This document shows, in pieces, positions 52,110 to 61,271 of a stretch of DNA of 64,000 bases. A program made the position numbers and the translations under genes. This stretch comes from an uncultured Parabacteroides sp. (lineage in GTDB: Bacteria > Bacteroidota > Bacteroidia > Bacteroidales > Tannerellaceae). The DNA lies in NCBI RefSeq assembly GCF_905196875.1, contig NZ_CAJJWO010000020.1:13604-77603 (forward strand), written 5' to 3'. Position 1 is the stretch's first letter. Every line of letters begins with the position of its first letter. The notes under the pieces were generated by a model. It worked only from the letters and a program-made list of their open reading frames with translations. It had not been told where the DNA came from and did not search any database.

Positions 52110-52165
52110 TTATTGGGACTTATTAAGTAGAGCAGAGGAGCATCCCCCTGTCAAATGTTCGGAGA

Positions 52166-52173
52166 CAAAGATA
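52166..52173 (-). promoter_or_regulatory. -7 promoter element for the symporter-engB operon
   Basis: On the minus strand the sequence is TATCTTTG, matching TAnnTTTG exactly, 56 nt before the start codon at 52109. No -33 TTTG at the usual spacing. Confidence 0.5.
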
Positions 52174-52391
52174 GCTATTTTTATATAAATGTAAGCTCTT
52201 TATCTGGATTCTCCTGGTCGGAGTCAGGCTCATTTTATCGGCATAATTACCCTTTTCGTGGGGAAATTGCACCCGTTAATCTATTTTGTTTGCCACCTTG
52301 TAGCTTTGTTTGTTCCTTTGTAACCGTTAGAGCTCGTGAGAGTCAAGACAAATCGGCTACAACTCGTAGCCGATAAGATAGGTAAACACAA

Positions 52392-52426
52392 AAAAAGGTC
52401 GCTATCGTGAGATCAGCGACCTTTTT
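52392..52426 (-). terminator. Terminator of the OPT-spoIID operon
   Basis: AAAAAGGTCGCT (52392-52403) pairs with AGCGACCTTTTT (52415-52426), a 12-bp stem with an 11-nt loop and a T-run on either strand, 12 nt past the stop of the SpoIID-like gene. Confidence 0.8.
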
Positions 52427-52438
52427 AGTAATTCAAGT

Positions 52439-53752
52439 TTAATATCTTTTTTCTATCTGTGATCCTCGGAAATAATGTGCCAATATTTCCGTATAAGAAT
52501 ATCCTCGTGCTCCCATTACCGCTGCTCCGATCTGGCAAAGCCCCACACCATGCCCCCATCCGGCTCCTGTCAATACGAAACGTTGAGGGATATTGATACG
52601 GATATCTTCTTTGTCTATCACGAATGCCGAACTGTAAAGATGCGTTTCTGATAATGTACGTCGTATCTCCAACTCCTTACCGATTGTATATATCCGGCGT
52701 GTTCCTATAATTTTCAGCTTCTCTATCCGGCCGGAAGTACCTCTCTCCAATGGGATAAGGTCTTGTATCTCGCCGAAATCGATACCGCTTTTACGATGGA
52801 TCAGTTCGGCCAACTCAGCTTGAGTATAAGATACTTGCCAACGGTAGAAATTGGTTGTTTCCTGGTCGTAGTTGTTCAACACCTGGCTCAGTATCTCTTT
52901 ATCAGTTGTGTTACAGAAAGCTTCCGGTGAATTGCGTATCCACATTTCTGCTTCGGTTGGATCGGTCAGGTCCGGAAAAGAGGCATCTTTACTGTCACGT
53001 ATAGCTGTCAGATAAGAGTGAGGCACCGGTTCCCAGCAATGTTCGAACTGTTCGGTTACGCCTCCGCAACATTTGGAGAAACGGGCATCGCAAATAGATT
53101 CACCATCTGTCAGGATCTCACCACGGGTTTCGTGAATCACTTCACGGACAATTGGTGTCGAGGCCCGGGTGATACCTTGGTAACGCTGGCAATGATCATC
53201 GGCACATACATCGAACATCGTATGGTCTTCGCGGTCGTACCAACGAATCAACTGATCCTGTTCACGATGATAGCTCCGGTATTTCTCCGAAGTATTGCCC
53301 AGACGGAAATTCTTTTCTATCTGGGCCAATAACCAGCTGCGTGAGATGACGGCATGTGCTTTCAGCAATTCCTCCGACGCGGTAGCACTCATTTCCGATG
53401 AGATAACACTGGTGAGGTATTCTTCAACATCGATACTGTTGATCACAACAATGCCTTCATTTCCTGCTACCAGGTTCAAAGACCCTTTGAAGCGTTGATC
53501 CTCCTGGCGCTGCCAGTGGAAATCAACTCCGATTGTAACGGCCTTCAGGTCGAATGAGGAGTCTGGTGAAGCCGGTTCAAAGAAGAGCTCTTTGTACAGC
53601 TTACCGTTGTATACAATATTCCCGTTTACGAACAACGCCCGTTGTTCCCCGGTCAGGAAGGCACTATTCTCCGTATGGATATACTCTCCGTTGAATACGA
53701 AAGAGACAGCCTTCTGCGTCATAATCCCAACATTAACTACCGGTGCATCCAT
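52439..53752 (-). CDS. SpoIID/LytB-domain protein
   Basis: A 437-residue protein with the SpoIID/LytB fold that in Firmicutes acts as a peptidoglycan lytic transglycosylase or amidase enhancer. Visible are YLTSVISSEMSATASEELLKAHAVISRSWLL (the conserved E, A and R/S block) and the C-terminal LTGAGWGHGVGLCQIGAAVMGARG. There is a Cys pair in RFSKCCGGVTEQFEHCW. No signal peptide is obvious in the N-terminus (MDAPVVNVGIMTQ), which is unusual for a wall enzyme. It starts 8 nt after the OPT transporter stop. Confidence 0.85.
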   Translation of the reverse strand: MDAPVVNVGIMTQKAVSFVFNGEYIHTENSAFLTGEQRALFVNGNIVYNGKLYKELFFEPASPDSSFDLKAVTIGVDFHWQRQEDQRFKGSLNLVAGNEGIVVINSIDVEEYLTSVISSEMSATASEELLKAHAVISRSWLLAQIEKNFRLGNTSEKYRSYHREQDQLIRWYDREDHTMFDVCADDHCQRYQGITRASTPIVREVIHETRGEILTDGESICDARFSKCCGGVTEQFEHCWEPVPHSYLTAIRDSKDASFPDLTDPTEAEMWIRNSPEAFCNTTDKEILSQVLNNYDQETTNFYRWQVSYTQAELAELIHRKSGIDFGEIQDLIPLERGTSGRIEKLKIIGTRRIYTIGKELEIRRTLSETHLYSSAFVIDKEDIRINIPQRFVLTGAGWGHGVGLCQIGAAVMGARGYSYTEILAHYFRGSQIEKRY

Positions 53753-53760
53753 TATTTATC

Positions 53761-55758
53761 TTATTCTTTTTTTGCTTTCAGTGAACTTATCGCCAGGTAA
53801 GCCATCAATGCTATATACATTACAACAGCTAACGGTTCTGCAAAGTTCCCTTCCAGCCATTTCTCATTTACAAGGTTGATACCGCCGAATCGTAAGGCTG
53901 CGCTGATAACTCCCATCAAAGCACCTCCGGCAATGAATCCGGAAGCAAGCAGCGTCCCTTTTTCTAAACGTACTGTATTCAGTGCCTGGTCTTTACTGCG
54001 GCTTCCTACATACCAGCTGATGGCTCCCCCGATCAACAACGGAGTGTTCAGTTCCATCGGGATAAACATACCCAGTGCGAAAGCTAGTGCCGGAATCTTA
54101 CAGAAATTCAGGATAATAGCCAGTACGGCTCCAATGCCATACAGCACCCAGGGTGCTCCCGAACCGCTCATCAACGGCTCGATAACGGCAGCCATCGCGT
54201 TGGCTTGCGGTGCAGCCAGTTGTCCGGTTGTAAAACCGTATGTCTGGTTCAGAATCAGAATTACACCACCTACGGTAGCAGCTGAAACAAGTGTGCCGAG
54301 GAACTTCCAGGTCTGTTGTTTGGCCGGTGTGCTTCCCAACCAGTAACCGATTTTCAGGTCGGTAATAAAACCGCCGGCCATAGACAGCGCTGTACAAACA
54401 ACACCTCCGATAATTAGTGCCGATACCATACCGGCAGTTCCTTTCAGACCTGCAGCAACCAGGATGATTGACGATAAGATCAGTGTCATCAGTGTCATGC
54501 CGGAAACCGGGTTGGTTCCTACGATAGCAATGGCATTGGCAGCAACAGTCGTAAACAGGAATGCTATAATACCGACGATCAACAGACCGATCAGGGCATA
54601 ATACCAGTTATCCAATACACCGAAGTGGAAGAACAGATAAGTAACGATCAGCGTAGCAAAAATACCGATCGTGATGATTTTCATCGATAAATCTTTCTGT
54701 GTACGTATCGTTTCCGTATCAACTTCCGTATTTTTACCTTTCAACTCTTTGGCAGCCAGGCCAACAGCACCACGAATAATTCCCCATGAATTGATAATAC
54801 CGATTACACCGGCAGTAGCAATGCCTCCGATACCGATATGGCGGGCGTAAGTAGTAAATATCTGTTCTGCGCTCATGCTGCCAACCGTCGCTGTGATCGC
54901 ATCATTGCCCAAAGTCAGCACGTCTGATCCGAAGAAGGCGGACATTAACGGAATAATCACTAACCATACCAGGAATGAGCCGGCACAGATGATGGCGGAA
55001 TATTTCAAACCGATGATATAACCGAGTCCCAGTACGGCTGCTCCGGTATTTACTTTCATTACCACCTTTGCTTTGTCCGCCAGCATTTCGCCCACTCCGA
55101 CAATGCGGGTACTTATTGTTTCGCTCCACCATCCGAAGGTGGCAATGATGAAATCGTACAGACCGCCGATCAGACCAGCCAGAATAAGAGGTTTTGCCTG
55201 GCTGCCGCCTTTTTCGCCGGAGACCAGCACTTGTGTAGTGGCTGTAGCTTCCGGGAACGGATATTTACCGTGCATATCCGAAACAAAGTATTTCCGGAAT
55301 GGGATCAATAATAGGATACCAAGAATACCTCCCAGCAACGAACTCATGAATACTTCAAAAAAGTTGATGGAGATTTCCGGATATTTATCCTGTAAGATAT
55401 AAAGGGCAGGGAGGGTGAAGATGGCTCCGGCTACGATCACGCCGCTACAAGCTCCGATAGATTGGATAATAACGTTTTCCCCTAATGCATTCTTTCGTTT
55501 AAGTCCACTCGATAAGCCTACGGCGATGATAGCGATAGGAATAGCTGCTTCGAATACCTGTCCGACTTTCAATCCCAGATAGGCTGCGGCAGCACTGAAT
55601 ATCACGGCCATCACCAGCCCCCAGAATACAGACCACGGAGTCACTTCCTTGTATTGTTTGTCGGGTGACATGATGGGGTTATAGACTTCTCCTTCTTTGA
55701 GTTCCCTGTAGGCATTTTCCGGTAGCCCGATTACCTTTTCTTCATCTTCCTTCTTCAC
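53761..55758 (-). CDS. OPT-family oligopeptide transporter
   Basis: A 665-residue inner-membrane transporter with about 15 hydrophobic helices. OPT hallmarks include TPWSVFWGLVMAVIFSAAAAYLGLKVGQVFEAAIPIAIIAV, LYDFIIATFGWWS, and the C-terminal ALAFALGMFIPMELNTPLLIGGAISW. Related transporters carry short peptides or metal-peptide complexes. The start is GTG at 55758 (MKKEDEEKV). It is followed at 8 nt by the SpoIID gene, which suggests use of wall-derived peptides (inference). Confidence 0.9.
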   Translation of the reverse strand: MKKEDEEKVIGLPENAYRELKEGEVYNPIMSPDKQYKEVTPWSVFWGLVMAVIFSAAAAYLGLKVGQVFEAAIPIAIIAVGLSSGLKRKNALGENVIIQSIGACSGVIVAGAIFTLPALYILQDKYPEISINFFEVFMSSLLGGILGILLLIPFRKYFVSDMHGKYPFPEATATTQVLVSGEKGGSQAKPLILAGLIGGLYDFIIATFGWWSETISTRIVGVGEMLADKAKVVMKVNTGAAVLGLGYIIGLKYSAIICAGSFLVWLVIIPLMSAFFGSDVLTLGNDAITATVGSMSAEQIFTTYARHIGIGGIATAGVIGIINSWGIIRGAVGLAAKELKGKNTEVDTETIRTQKDLSMKIITIGIFATLIVTYLFFHFGVLDNWYYALIGLLIVGIIAFLFTTVAANAIAIVGTNPVSGMTLMTLILSSIILVAAGLKGTAGMVSALIIGGVVCTALSMAGGFITDLKIGYWLGSTPAKQQTWKFLGTLVSAATVGGVILILNQTYGFTTGQLAAPQANAMAAVIEPLMSGSGAPWVLYGIGAVLAIILNFCKIPALAFALGMFIPMELNTPLLIGGAISWYVGSRSKDQALNTVRLEKGTLLASGFIAGGALMGVISAALRFGGINLVNEKWLEGNFAEPLAVVMYIALMAYLAISSLKAKKE

Positions 55759-55810
55759 GGTGATTATTTATTTAGTTAGATTTAATACGTTGTTAGTACT
55801 TCTGAGATTA

Positions 55811-55818
55811 CAAAGCTA
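55811..55818 (-). promoter_or_regulatory. Promoter for the OPT-spoIID operon
   Basis: On the minus strand the -7 motif is TAGCTTTG, an exact TAnnTTTG match, with TTG (55839-55841) near the -33 position. It is 53 nt before the GTG start. Confidence 0.6.
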
Positions 55819-55918
55819 GGTTATTTCTTTTAATGGAGCAATAGTAAAGTTTGATTATGCCTGAGGAGACTTTGGCGAGCCGGCTTGAAAACTTACCTGA
55901 ATGCCGAGGGATTATTTG

Positions 55919-56006
55919 TTCGACGGATGTCAGACAGCTGTTCGACCCGTGTCAGTCAGCTGTCCCACATTCGTCGAACAGCTGTCCGACACGGGTCGAA
56001 CAATAT
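55919..56006. repeat. Four 22-bp repeats with CAGCTG-centred dyads
   Basis: Four units of 22 bp (starting 55919, 55941, 55963, 55985). Palindromes of the form GTCnnACAGCTGTnnGAC are separated by 4 bp, so half-sites of the GTCGAAC/GTTCGAC type alternate every 11 bp. The sequence differs from the array at 38790-38877 but the period and dyad plan are the same. It lies 62 nt downstream of the hdeD stop and about 100 nt upstream of the OPT promoter. Confidence 0.8.
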
Positions 56007-56068
56007 TTTCCTGCCGAGAGAAGCAAGCTCAGGTGGAGGACAATCGGAAATGAGAGGGCGATGGCGTT

Positions 56069-56653
56069 TTATTCTCTCCCCTCTGTTTTTTCCTGTCTCT
56101 TATGCAGGCTTCTCAGTTCAAAAGAAAGCATCACACGGAAGATTCCGATGATTAGTAGCGCATAGGCTATCATATAAACAAGGGTGAATACGCCCAGCCC
56201 CGGTTGCCAGATAATAGCTATACTACAGAGGATAGCCAGGATACCGAAAGCCATATACCAACCCCAGTTACCGGTCCCGAACCGTTTCAGATCCATCGCA
56301 TAACCGGTAGAGGAGAAGCCTCTAAACATTAGCCAGAAAGCCAGGATGAAAGGAAGGACAGTCATACTTAGACCCGGACTGGCCATCAGATAAATACCAA
56401 GTATCAGATCAATGATACCGCCAGCCAGATACCAACCCCAGCTGGAAATATGTTTTCGATTCGATACGGCAAACAGTATCTCGAGCGTACCGCTAACGAA
56501 CATGGCAATACTGAAAAGGATACTTAAAGCAACATAACTGGCCAGTGGTGTAAACATCAGGCATATGGCAATCAGGATATAGAGTAATCCCAGGAGAAGT
56601 GAAACCCACCAGTTCTGTACGGCGGAACTAATTTTTTCGTTAAATGCATTCAT
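56069..56653 (-). CDS. HdeD-family membrane protein (DUF308)
   Basis: A 194-residue inner-membrane protein with six hydrophobic helices arranged as repeats of the DUF308 unit. Visible are NWWVSLLLGLLYILIAICLMFTPLASYVALSILFSI and GWYLAGGIIDLILGIYLMASPG. In E. coli HdeD supports acid resistance at high cell density; whether this copy does so is unknown. No exact -7 motif was found upstream. Confidence 0.82.
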   Translation of the reverse strand: MNAFNEKISSAVQNWWVSLLLGLLYILIAICLMFTPLASYVALSILFSIAMFVSGTLEILFAVSNRKHISSWGWYLAGGIIDLILGIYLMASPGLSMTVLPFILAFWLMFRGFSSTGYAMDLKRFGTGNWGWYMAFGILAILCSIAIIWQPGLGVFTLVYMIAYALLIIGIFRVMLSFELRSLHKRQEKTEGRE

Positions 56654-56745
56654 ATTGAGTAACTTTTAAAAATTAAAGAATTTATACTGTAACAAAGCTT
56701 AGGAAAGAAAGGTTTTAAGGTAAAGGCAAACCGGAATATTTTATA

Positions 56746-56753
56746 TACATTTG
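56746..56753 (+). promoter_or_regulatory. -7 promoter element for rfbA-fcl-gmd
   Basis: TACATTTG matches TAnnTTTG exactly, 44 nt before the rfbA start. No clear -33 element. Confidence 0.5.
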
Positions 56754-56796
56754 TCCTCTGTTAAAATAAATTATACACAAGAAAAAGTCTGCTCTT

Positions 56797-57672
56797 ATGA
56801 AAGGTATTGTACTGGCAGGAGGTTCGGGTACCCGTTTGTATCCAATCACCAAGGGTGTTTCCAAACAATTGTTGCCGATTTATGACAAGCCGATGATCTA
56901 TTATCCTATATCCGTTCTTATGCTGGCCGGAATACGGGAAATATTGATCATTTCTACTCCGCAGGATTTGCCGGGATTCCGTCGGTTACTGGGAGATGGT
57001 TCGGATTATGGTGTTCGTTTTGAGTATGCTGAGCAACCTTCGCCCGATGGTTTGGCACAAGCTTTTATTATCGGGGAGAAATTTATTGGAAATGACTCGG
57101 CTTGCCTGGTTTTAGGCGACAATATTTTCTATGGACAAAGCTTTACGGCTATGTTAAAAGAGGCCGTTAACAATGTGGAGAACGAACAAAAAGCAACCGT
57201 GTTCGGTTACTACGTGAACGATCCCGAGCGCTATGGAGTAGCCGAATTCGACAAAGACGGGAATGTATTGAGCATTGAAGAAAAACCGGAAGCTCCGAAA
57301 TCGAACTATGCTGTGGTAGGACTCTATTTCTATCCGAATAAAGTGGTTGAAGTGGCAAAGAATATTAAGCCGTCGGCACGCGGAGAACTGGAGATCACAA
57401 CAGTAAATCAGGAGTTCCTGAACGATGGAGGACTTAAAGTGCAATTGTTGGGGCGTGGCTTTGCATGGCTCGATACAGGTACGCACGATTCGCTTTCGGA
57501 AGCTTCTACCTTTGTCGAGGTGATTGAAAAACGTCAGGGATTGAAAGTCGCTTGTTTAGAGGAAATCGCTTTCCGGAAAGGCTGGATCGATGCGGCTAAA
57601 CTGAAAGAACTCGCCGCTCCGATGATTAAGAACCAATACGGTCAGTATTTATTGAAACTGATAAAGGAATGA
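56797..57672 (+). CDS. rfbA: Glucose-1-phosphate thymidylyltransferase RfbA
   Basis: Makes dTDP-glucose from glucose-1-phosphate and dTTP, the first step to dTDP-rhamnose and other deoxysugars. The 291-residue protein starts MKGIVLAGGSGTRLYPITKGVSKQLLPIYDKPMIYYP, the nucleotide-binding signature, and has VLGDNIFYGQ and ITTVNQEFL. Length is standard. rfbB, rfbC and rfbD are not nearby, so the pathway is completed elsewhere. Its stop overlaps the start of the GDP-fucose synthase gene by 4 nt, so the two are translationally coupled. Confidence 0.95.
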   Translation: MKGIVLAGGSGTRLYPITKGVSKQLLPIYDKPMIYYPISVLMLAGIREILIISTPQDLPGFRRLLGDGSDYGVRFEYAEQPSPDGLAQAFIIGEKFIGNDSACLVLGDNIFYGQSFTAMLKEAVNNVENEQKATVFGYYVNDPERYGVAEFDKDGNVLSIEEKPEAPKSNYAVVGLYFYPNKVVEVAKNIKPSARGELEITTVNQEFLNDGGLKVQLLGRGFAWLDTGTHDSLSEASTFVEVIEKRQGLKVACLEEIAFRKGWIDAAKLKELAAPMIKNQYGQYLLKLIKE

Positions 57673-58742
57673 ATAAAGATAGTAAAATATTCGTAGCCGG
57701 ACATCGTGGCCTGGTTGGATCGGCCATATTGAAGAACCTGCGGCAGAAGGGATATGCGAACTTCGTTTTGCGTACGCATGCAGAATTAGACCTGACCGAC
57801 CAGTCGGCGGTAAATGAATTTTTTGCTGTTGAGAAGCCTGAATATGTATTCCTTTCGGCTGCTCATGTCGGAGGTATTATGGCGAACAGCGTGTATCGTG
57901 CGGATTTCATTTACATCAATCTGATGATACAGAACAATGTGATCCATGCTTCCTATATTAATAAGGTAAAGAAACTCTTGTTTTTGGGTAGCACCTGTAT
58001 CTATCCGTGTGAAGCTCCACAGCCGATGCCGGAAGACTGCCTGTTGACGTCCCCGCTGGAATATACCAATGAACCGTATGCTATTGCTAAGATCGCAGGA
58101 ATAAAAATGTGTGAAAGCTATAATCTGCAGTATGGAACCAACTATATCGCCGTAATGCCGACAAACCTGTACGGTCCGAACGATAATTTTAATCTGGAAA
58201 CTTCTCATGTCCTTCCGGCTATGATCCGTAAGATCCATCTGGCAAAATGTTTGCATACAGCCGACTGGGAAGCGTTACGCGAGGATTTGAACACACGTCC
58301 GGTAGAAGGTGTTTCAGGTGATTCCTCTGAAAAAGATATTTTGGCTATCCTTGAAAAGTATGGAATTTATCCGGGTAGAGTGGAACTTTGGGGAACAGGA
58401 AAACCGCTTCGTGAATTCCTTTGGAGTGAGGAAATGGCGGATGCTTCTGTTTATATAATGGAGCATATCGATTTCGCAGATGTCCGTCCTGACGGTAATG
58501 AAGTCCGTAACACGCATATTAATATAGGTACGGGAAAAGAATTATCCATTAAAGATGTGGCTACCCTGATCAGGGAAAAGATCGGTTTTGAAGGTGAGCT
58601 TACCTTTAATTCATCCAAGCCCGATGGGACTTTGCGAAAGTTAACCGATGTAAGCAAACTCCATGCCCTGGGCTGGCGTCATCGAATAGAGATTGCCGAA
58701 GGAGTAGAACTTTTGTATAACTGGTATTTGAACAAACAATAA
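57669..58742 (+). CDS. fcl: GDP-L-fucose synthase
   Basis: Converts GDP-4-keto-6-deoxymannose to GDP-L-fucose by epimerisation and reduction. The 357-residue protein has the Rossmann signature FVAGHRGLVGSAIL, the catalytic Ser in FLGSTCIYP and the YxxxK motif in YAIAKIAG, plus NLYGPNDNF. It contains an insertion near residues 200-240 relative to the shortest homologues. It pairs with gmd 13 nt downstream. Confidence 0.94.
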   Translation: MNKDSKIFVAGHRGLVGSAILKNLRQKGYANFVLRTHAELDLTDQSAVNEFFAVEKPEYVFLSAAHVGGIMANSVYRADFIYINLMIQNNVIHASYINKVKKLLFLGSTCIYPCEAPQPMPEDCLLTSPLEYTNEPYAIAKIAGIKMCESYNLQYGTNYIAVMPTNLYGPNDNFNLETSHVLPAMIRKIHLAKCLHTADWEALREDLNTRPVEGVSGDSSEKDILAILEKYGIYPGRVELWGTGKPLREFLWSEEMADASVYIMEHIDFADVRPDGNEVRNTHINIGTGKELSIKDVATLIREKIGFEGELTFNSSKPDGTLRKLTDVSKLHALGWRHRIEIAEGVELLYNWYLNKQ

Positions 58743-58755
58743 TAAACTTATTATA

Positions 58756-59907
58756 ATGAGTAAAGTAGCTTTAATAACAGGTATAACAGGACAGGATGGA
58801 GCCTATCTGGCTGAATATCTTGTAAAGAAAGGGTATACCGTACATGGTATCAAACGTCGTTCGTCTATGTTTAATACAGATCGTATCGACCATCTCTATC
58901 AGGATCCGCATATCGAGAACAGAAACCTGATCCTTCATTACGGTGACCTGACCGATAGCTTGAATCTTACTCGCATTATCGGTGAAGTACAACCGGATGA
59001 AATATACAATCTGGCAGCAATGAGCCATGTGAAAGTAAGTTTCGATACCCCCGAATATACCGCTAATGCCGATGGTTTAGGTGTTTTGCGTATTCTGGAA
59101 GCTGTCCGTTTGTTGAATCTGACACAGAAAACCCGTATTTATCAGGCATCGACATCCGAATTATACGGTTTGGTACAGGAAGTTCCTCAGAAGGAAACTA
59201 CACCTTTCTACCCAAGAAGTCCGTACGCCGTAGCTAAACTTTATGGCTACTGGATAACAGTCAACTATCGTGAAGCATATAAAATGCATGCATCCAATGG
59301 TATTTTGTTCAATCATGAATCGCCGTTACGGGGTGAGACTTTTGTTACCCGTAAAGTAACCCGTGCCGTATCGCGCATAGCATTGGGAATGCAGAAAAAA
59401 GTTTATATGGGAAATTTATCCTCTAAACGTGACTGGGGGCATGCGAAGGATTATGTTCGTGCCATGTATGCCATTCTTCAACAGGATGAACCATCTGATT
59501 ATGTAATTGCTACGGGAATAACCACGACTATTCGTGATTTCATCAGTAAAGCATTCGAAGAAATAGGTGTAGAGGTTATTTTCAAAGGAGAAAATGTTAA
59601 TGAGGTAGCATCATTAAACTATATTGACGAAAAAATGTTTATAGAGAAAGTGGGTGAGTCTTACCTCGAAAGTTTTAAAGAACGAATAGGAGAGGAAGTC
59701 GTTGGTGTTGATCCGCAATACTTTCGTCCGACTGAGGTAGATTTACTTATCGGGGATGCTACAAAGGCCCGTATCCGGTTGGGATGGGAGCCAAAATACA
59801 GCCTCGATGCTCTTATTCACGATATGATGCAGAATGATGTCAAGCTTATGAAAAAAGAGTCTTACCTACGTGAAGGCGGGTATAAAATTCTGAATTATTT
59901 TGAATAA
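58756..59907 (+). CDS. gmd: GDP-mannose 4,6-dehydratase
   Basis: Makes GDP-4-keto-6-deoxymannose from GDP-mannose, the committed step to GDP-fucose. The 383-residue SDR enzyme has ALITGITGQDGAYLAEYL, the catalytic ASTSELYG and SPYAVAKLYGYW (YxxxK), and the substrate-binding NHESPLRGETFVTRKVTRA. Length is typical. With fcl it provides GDP-fucose, the likely donor of the GT11 enzyme at 13708. Confidence 0.95.
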   Translation: MSKVALITGITGQDGAYLAEYLVKKGYTVHGIKRRSSMFNTDRIDHLYQDPHIENRNLILHYGDLTDSLNLTRIIGEVQPDEIYNLAAMSHVKVSFDTPEYTANADGLGVLRILEAVRLLNLTQKTRIYQASTSELYGLVQEVPQKETTPFYPRSPYAVAKLYGYWITVNYREAYKMHASNGILFNHESPLRGETFVTRKVTRAVSRIALGMQKKVYMGNLSSKRDWGHAKDYVRAMYAILQQDEPSDYVIATGITTTIRDFISKAFEEIGVEVIFKGENVNEVASLNYIDEKMFIEKVGESYLESFKERIGEEVVGVDPQYFRPTEVDLLIGDATKARIRLGWEPKYSLDALIHDMMQNDVKLMKKESYLREGGYKILNYFE

Positions 59908-59931
59908 ATTAAGAACAAAATATAGATTTAA

Positions 59932-59962
59932 TTTGTTTTAGTTAAAAAAAGAGTTAATTTTG
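59932..59962 (+). promoter_or_regulatory. Strong Bacteroidetes promoter for the OmpA-like gene
   Basis: A full consensus promoter: TTTG (59932-59935), a 19-nt spacer and TAATTTTG (59955-59962). It is the best promoter match in the window and fits a highly expressed outer-membrane protein. Confidence 0.75.
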
Positions 59963-60007
59963 CTCTAAATTTGAGCGTTATTCGAGGTAATTGATTGTTT
60001 AATTAAA

Positions 60008-61171
60008 ATGTTGATGAATATGAAGACTAAAGTATTACTTTTGGCTTTGTTGTCAGGTTTCGTTTTTTCTGTGTCTGCACAGGAATTTAAACCACAAGTT
60101 GGTTTTAGTACTGAAAAAGGGTATAAGACAAATTTCAAGAAAAACAAAGCTGGCGACAATTGGTTTATTTCTGTTGCTGGTGGTGCAAGTATTTTATTAG
60201 GTGACCAGAATAATAAAGCAGATTTTGGTAACCGTTTGAATTTTGCTCCTCAGTTCTCATTTGGTAAATGGTTTAATCCGTATCTGGCATTCCGTGCTCA
60301 GTTGAACGGTGGTGTTTTACATGGATTTTATCAGAATGATGCCGATGCTACTTTGATGCAGCATAATAAATATGCAGCTGCTCACGTAGATTTGTTATGG
60401 GATGTAACTAATTTCTGGGGTGTTTATAACGAAAAGAGAGTATTCCGTTTGATCCCTTGGGTTGGTTTTGGTTATGCACAGCGTTTCAAAACAACAGAAT
60501 CTGCTGAATTTGCAAGAACTGAATCTCCTACATTGAATGCCGGTATTCTTACTGCCTTCCGTTTGAGCAAACGTGTTGATTTGAACGTGGAAGTTCAGGC
60601 TTCTTTATTGAACGAACAGTTTAACCGTATTTCTATGTATCACCTGACTGACGGTATTGCTCAGGTTAGTGCTGGTTTGACATTCAAATTGGGTAAAACT
60701 GATTTCGAAGTATTGGAACCGATGGATTACGCTTTGTTGAATGACCTGAACAATCAGATCAACTCTCTGCGTGCTGCTAACGACGAATTGAGCAAACGTC
60801 CGGAATCTTGTCCGGAATGCGAAGAAGTAGTAACAACTGTCGTAAACAATTATGTTGACAATGTAGTATACTTCCGTTTGAACAGCTCTAAAATTGACAA
60901 GAACCAGCAGATTAATATTTACAATACTGCTGAATTCATGAAAGGCAACAATACTCCGATCAAGGTTATCGGTTATGCTGATAAGAATACTGGTAGCTCT
61001 AAGTATAACATGGGTCTTTCTGAAAAACGTGCTAAAGCCGTTGCTAAAGAATTGATCGAAAAATACGGTATCAACTCTAATCAGATCACTATCGAATGGA
61101 GAGGTTCAGACGAACAGCCGTATAGCGAAAACAACTGGAACCGTGTTGTTATCATGTCTGCAAATAATTAA
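60008..61171 (+). CDS. OmpA-family outer-membrane protein
   Basis: A 387-residue protein with a signal peptide (ending VSAQ), an N-terminal eight-stranded-type barrel (about 40-235) and a C-terminal OmpA domain (about 270-387). The latter has VVYFRLNSSKIDKNQ, VIGYADKNTG and the peptidoglycan-binding NMGLSEKRAKAVAKEL. A linker with CPEC (SCPECEEVV) joins them. It anchors the outer membrane to the wall. ATG at 60020 would give the more usual MKTKVLLLALL; 60008 and 60014 are alternatives. The barrel resembles the protein at 21369. Confidence 0.92.
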   Translation: MLMNMKTKVLLLALLSGFVFSVSAQEFKPQVGFSTEKGYKTNFKKNKAGDNWFISVAGGASILLGDQNNKADFGNRLNFAPQFSFGKWFNPYLAFRAQLNGGVLHGFYQNDADATLMQHNKYAAAHVDLLWDVTNFWGVYNEKRVFRLIPWVGFGYAQRFKTTESAEFARTESPTLNAGILTAFRLSKRVDLNVEVQASLLNEQFNRISMYHLTDGIAQVSAGLTFKLGKTDFEVLEPMDYALLNDLNNQINSLRAANDELSKRPESCPECEEVVTTVVNNYVDNVVYFRLNSSKIDKNQQINIYNTAEFMKGNNTPIKVIGYADKNTGSSKYNMGLSEKRAKAVAKELIEKYGINSNQITIEWRGSDEQPYSENNWNRVVIMSANN

Positions 61172-61191
61172 TTATTTTTTAATTATATCTG

Positions 61192-61228
61192 AAAAAGGCT
61201 GCACATTATGTTGTGCGGCCTTTTTTTT
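61192..61228 (+). terminator. Terminator after the OmpA-like gene
   Basis: AAAAAGGCTGCACA pairs with TTGTGCGGCC and is followed by a run of eight T. It lies 21 nt after the stop. Confidence 0.82.
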
Positions 61229-61243
61229 GCACGGATTTATGAT

Positions 61244-61251
61244 TACTTTTG
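61244..61251 (+). promoter_or_regulatory. -7 promoter element for the WbaP-type gene
   Basis: TACTTTTG matches TAnnTTTG exactly, 21 nt upstream of the start at 61272 and just after the preceding terminator. Confidence 0.5.
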
Positions 61252-61271
61252 TGGAATTTTAGAATATAATT

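Larger units (their letters stand above)
52110..52438. other. Intergenic region upstream of the symporter
   Basis: It contains the symporter promoter motif (52166-52173), a hairpin without a T-run (arms ATCGGCTAC at 52352-52360 and GTAGCCGAT at 52366-52374) and the terminator of the SpoIID gene (52392-52426). No coding sequence was recognised. Confidence 0.55.
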
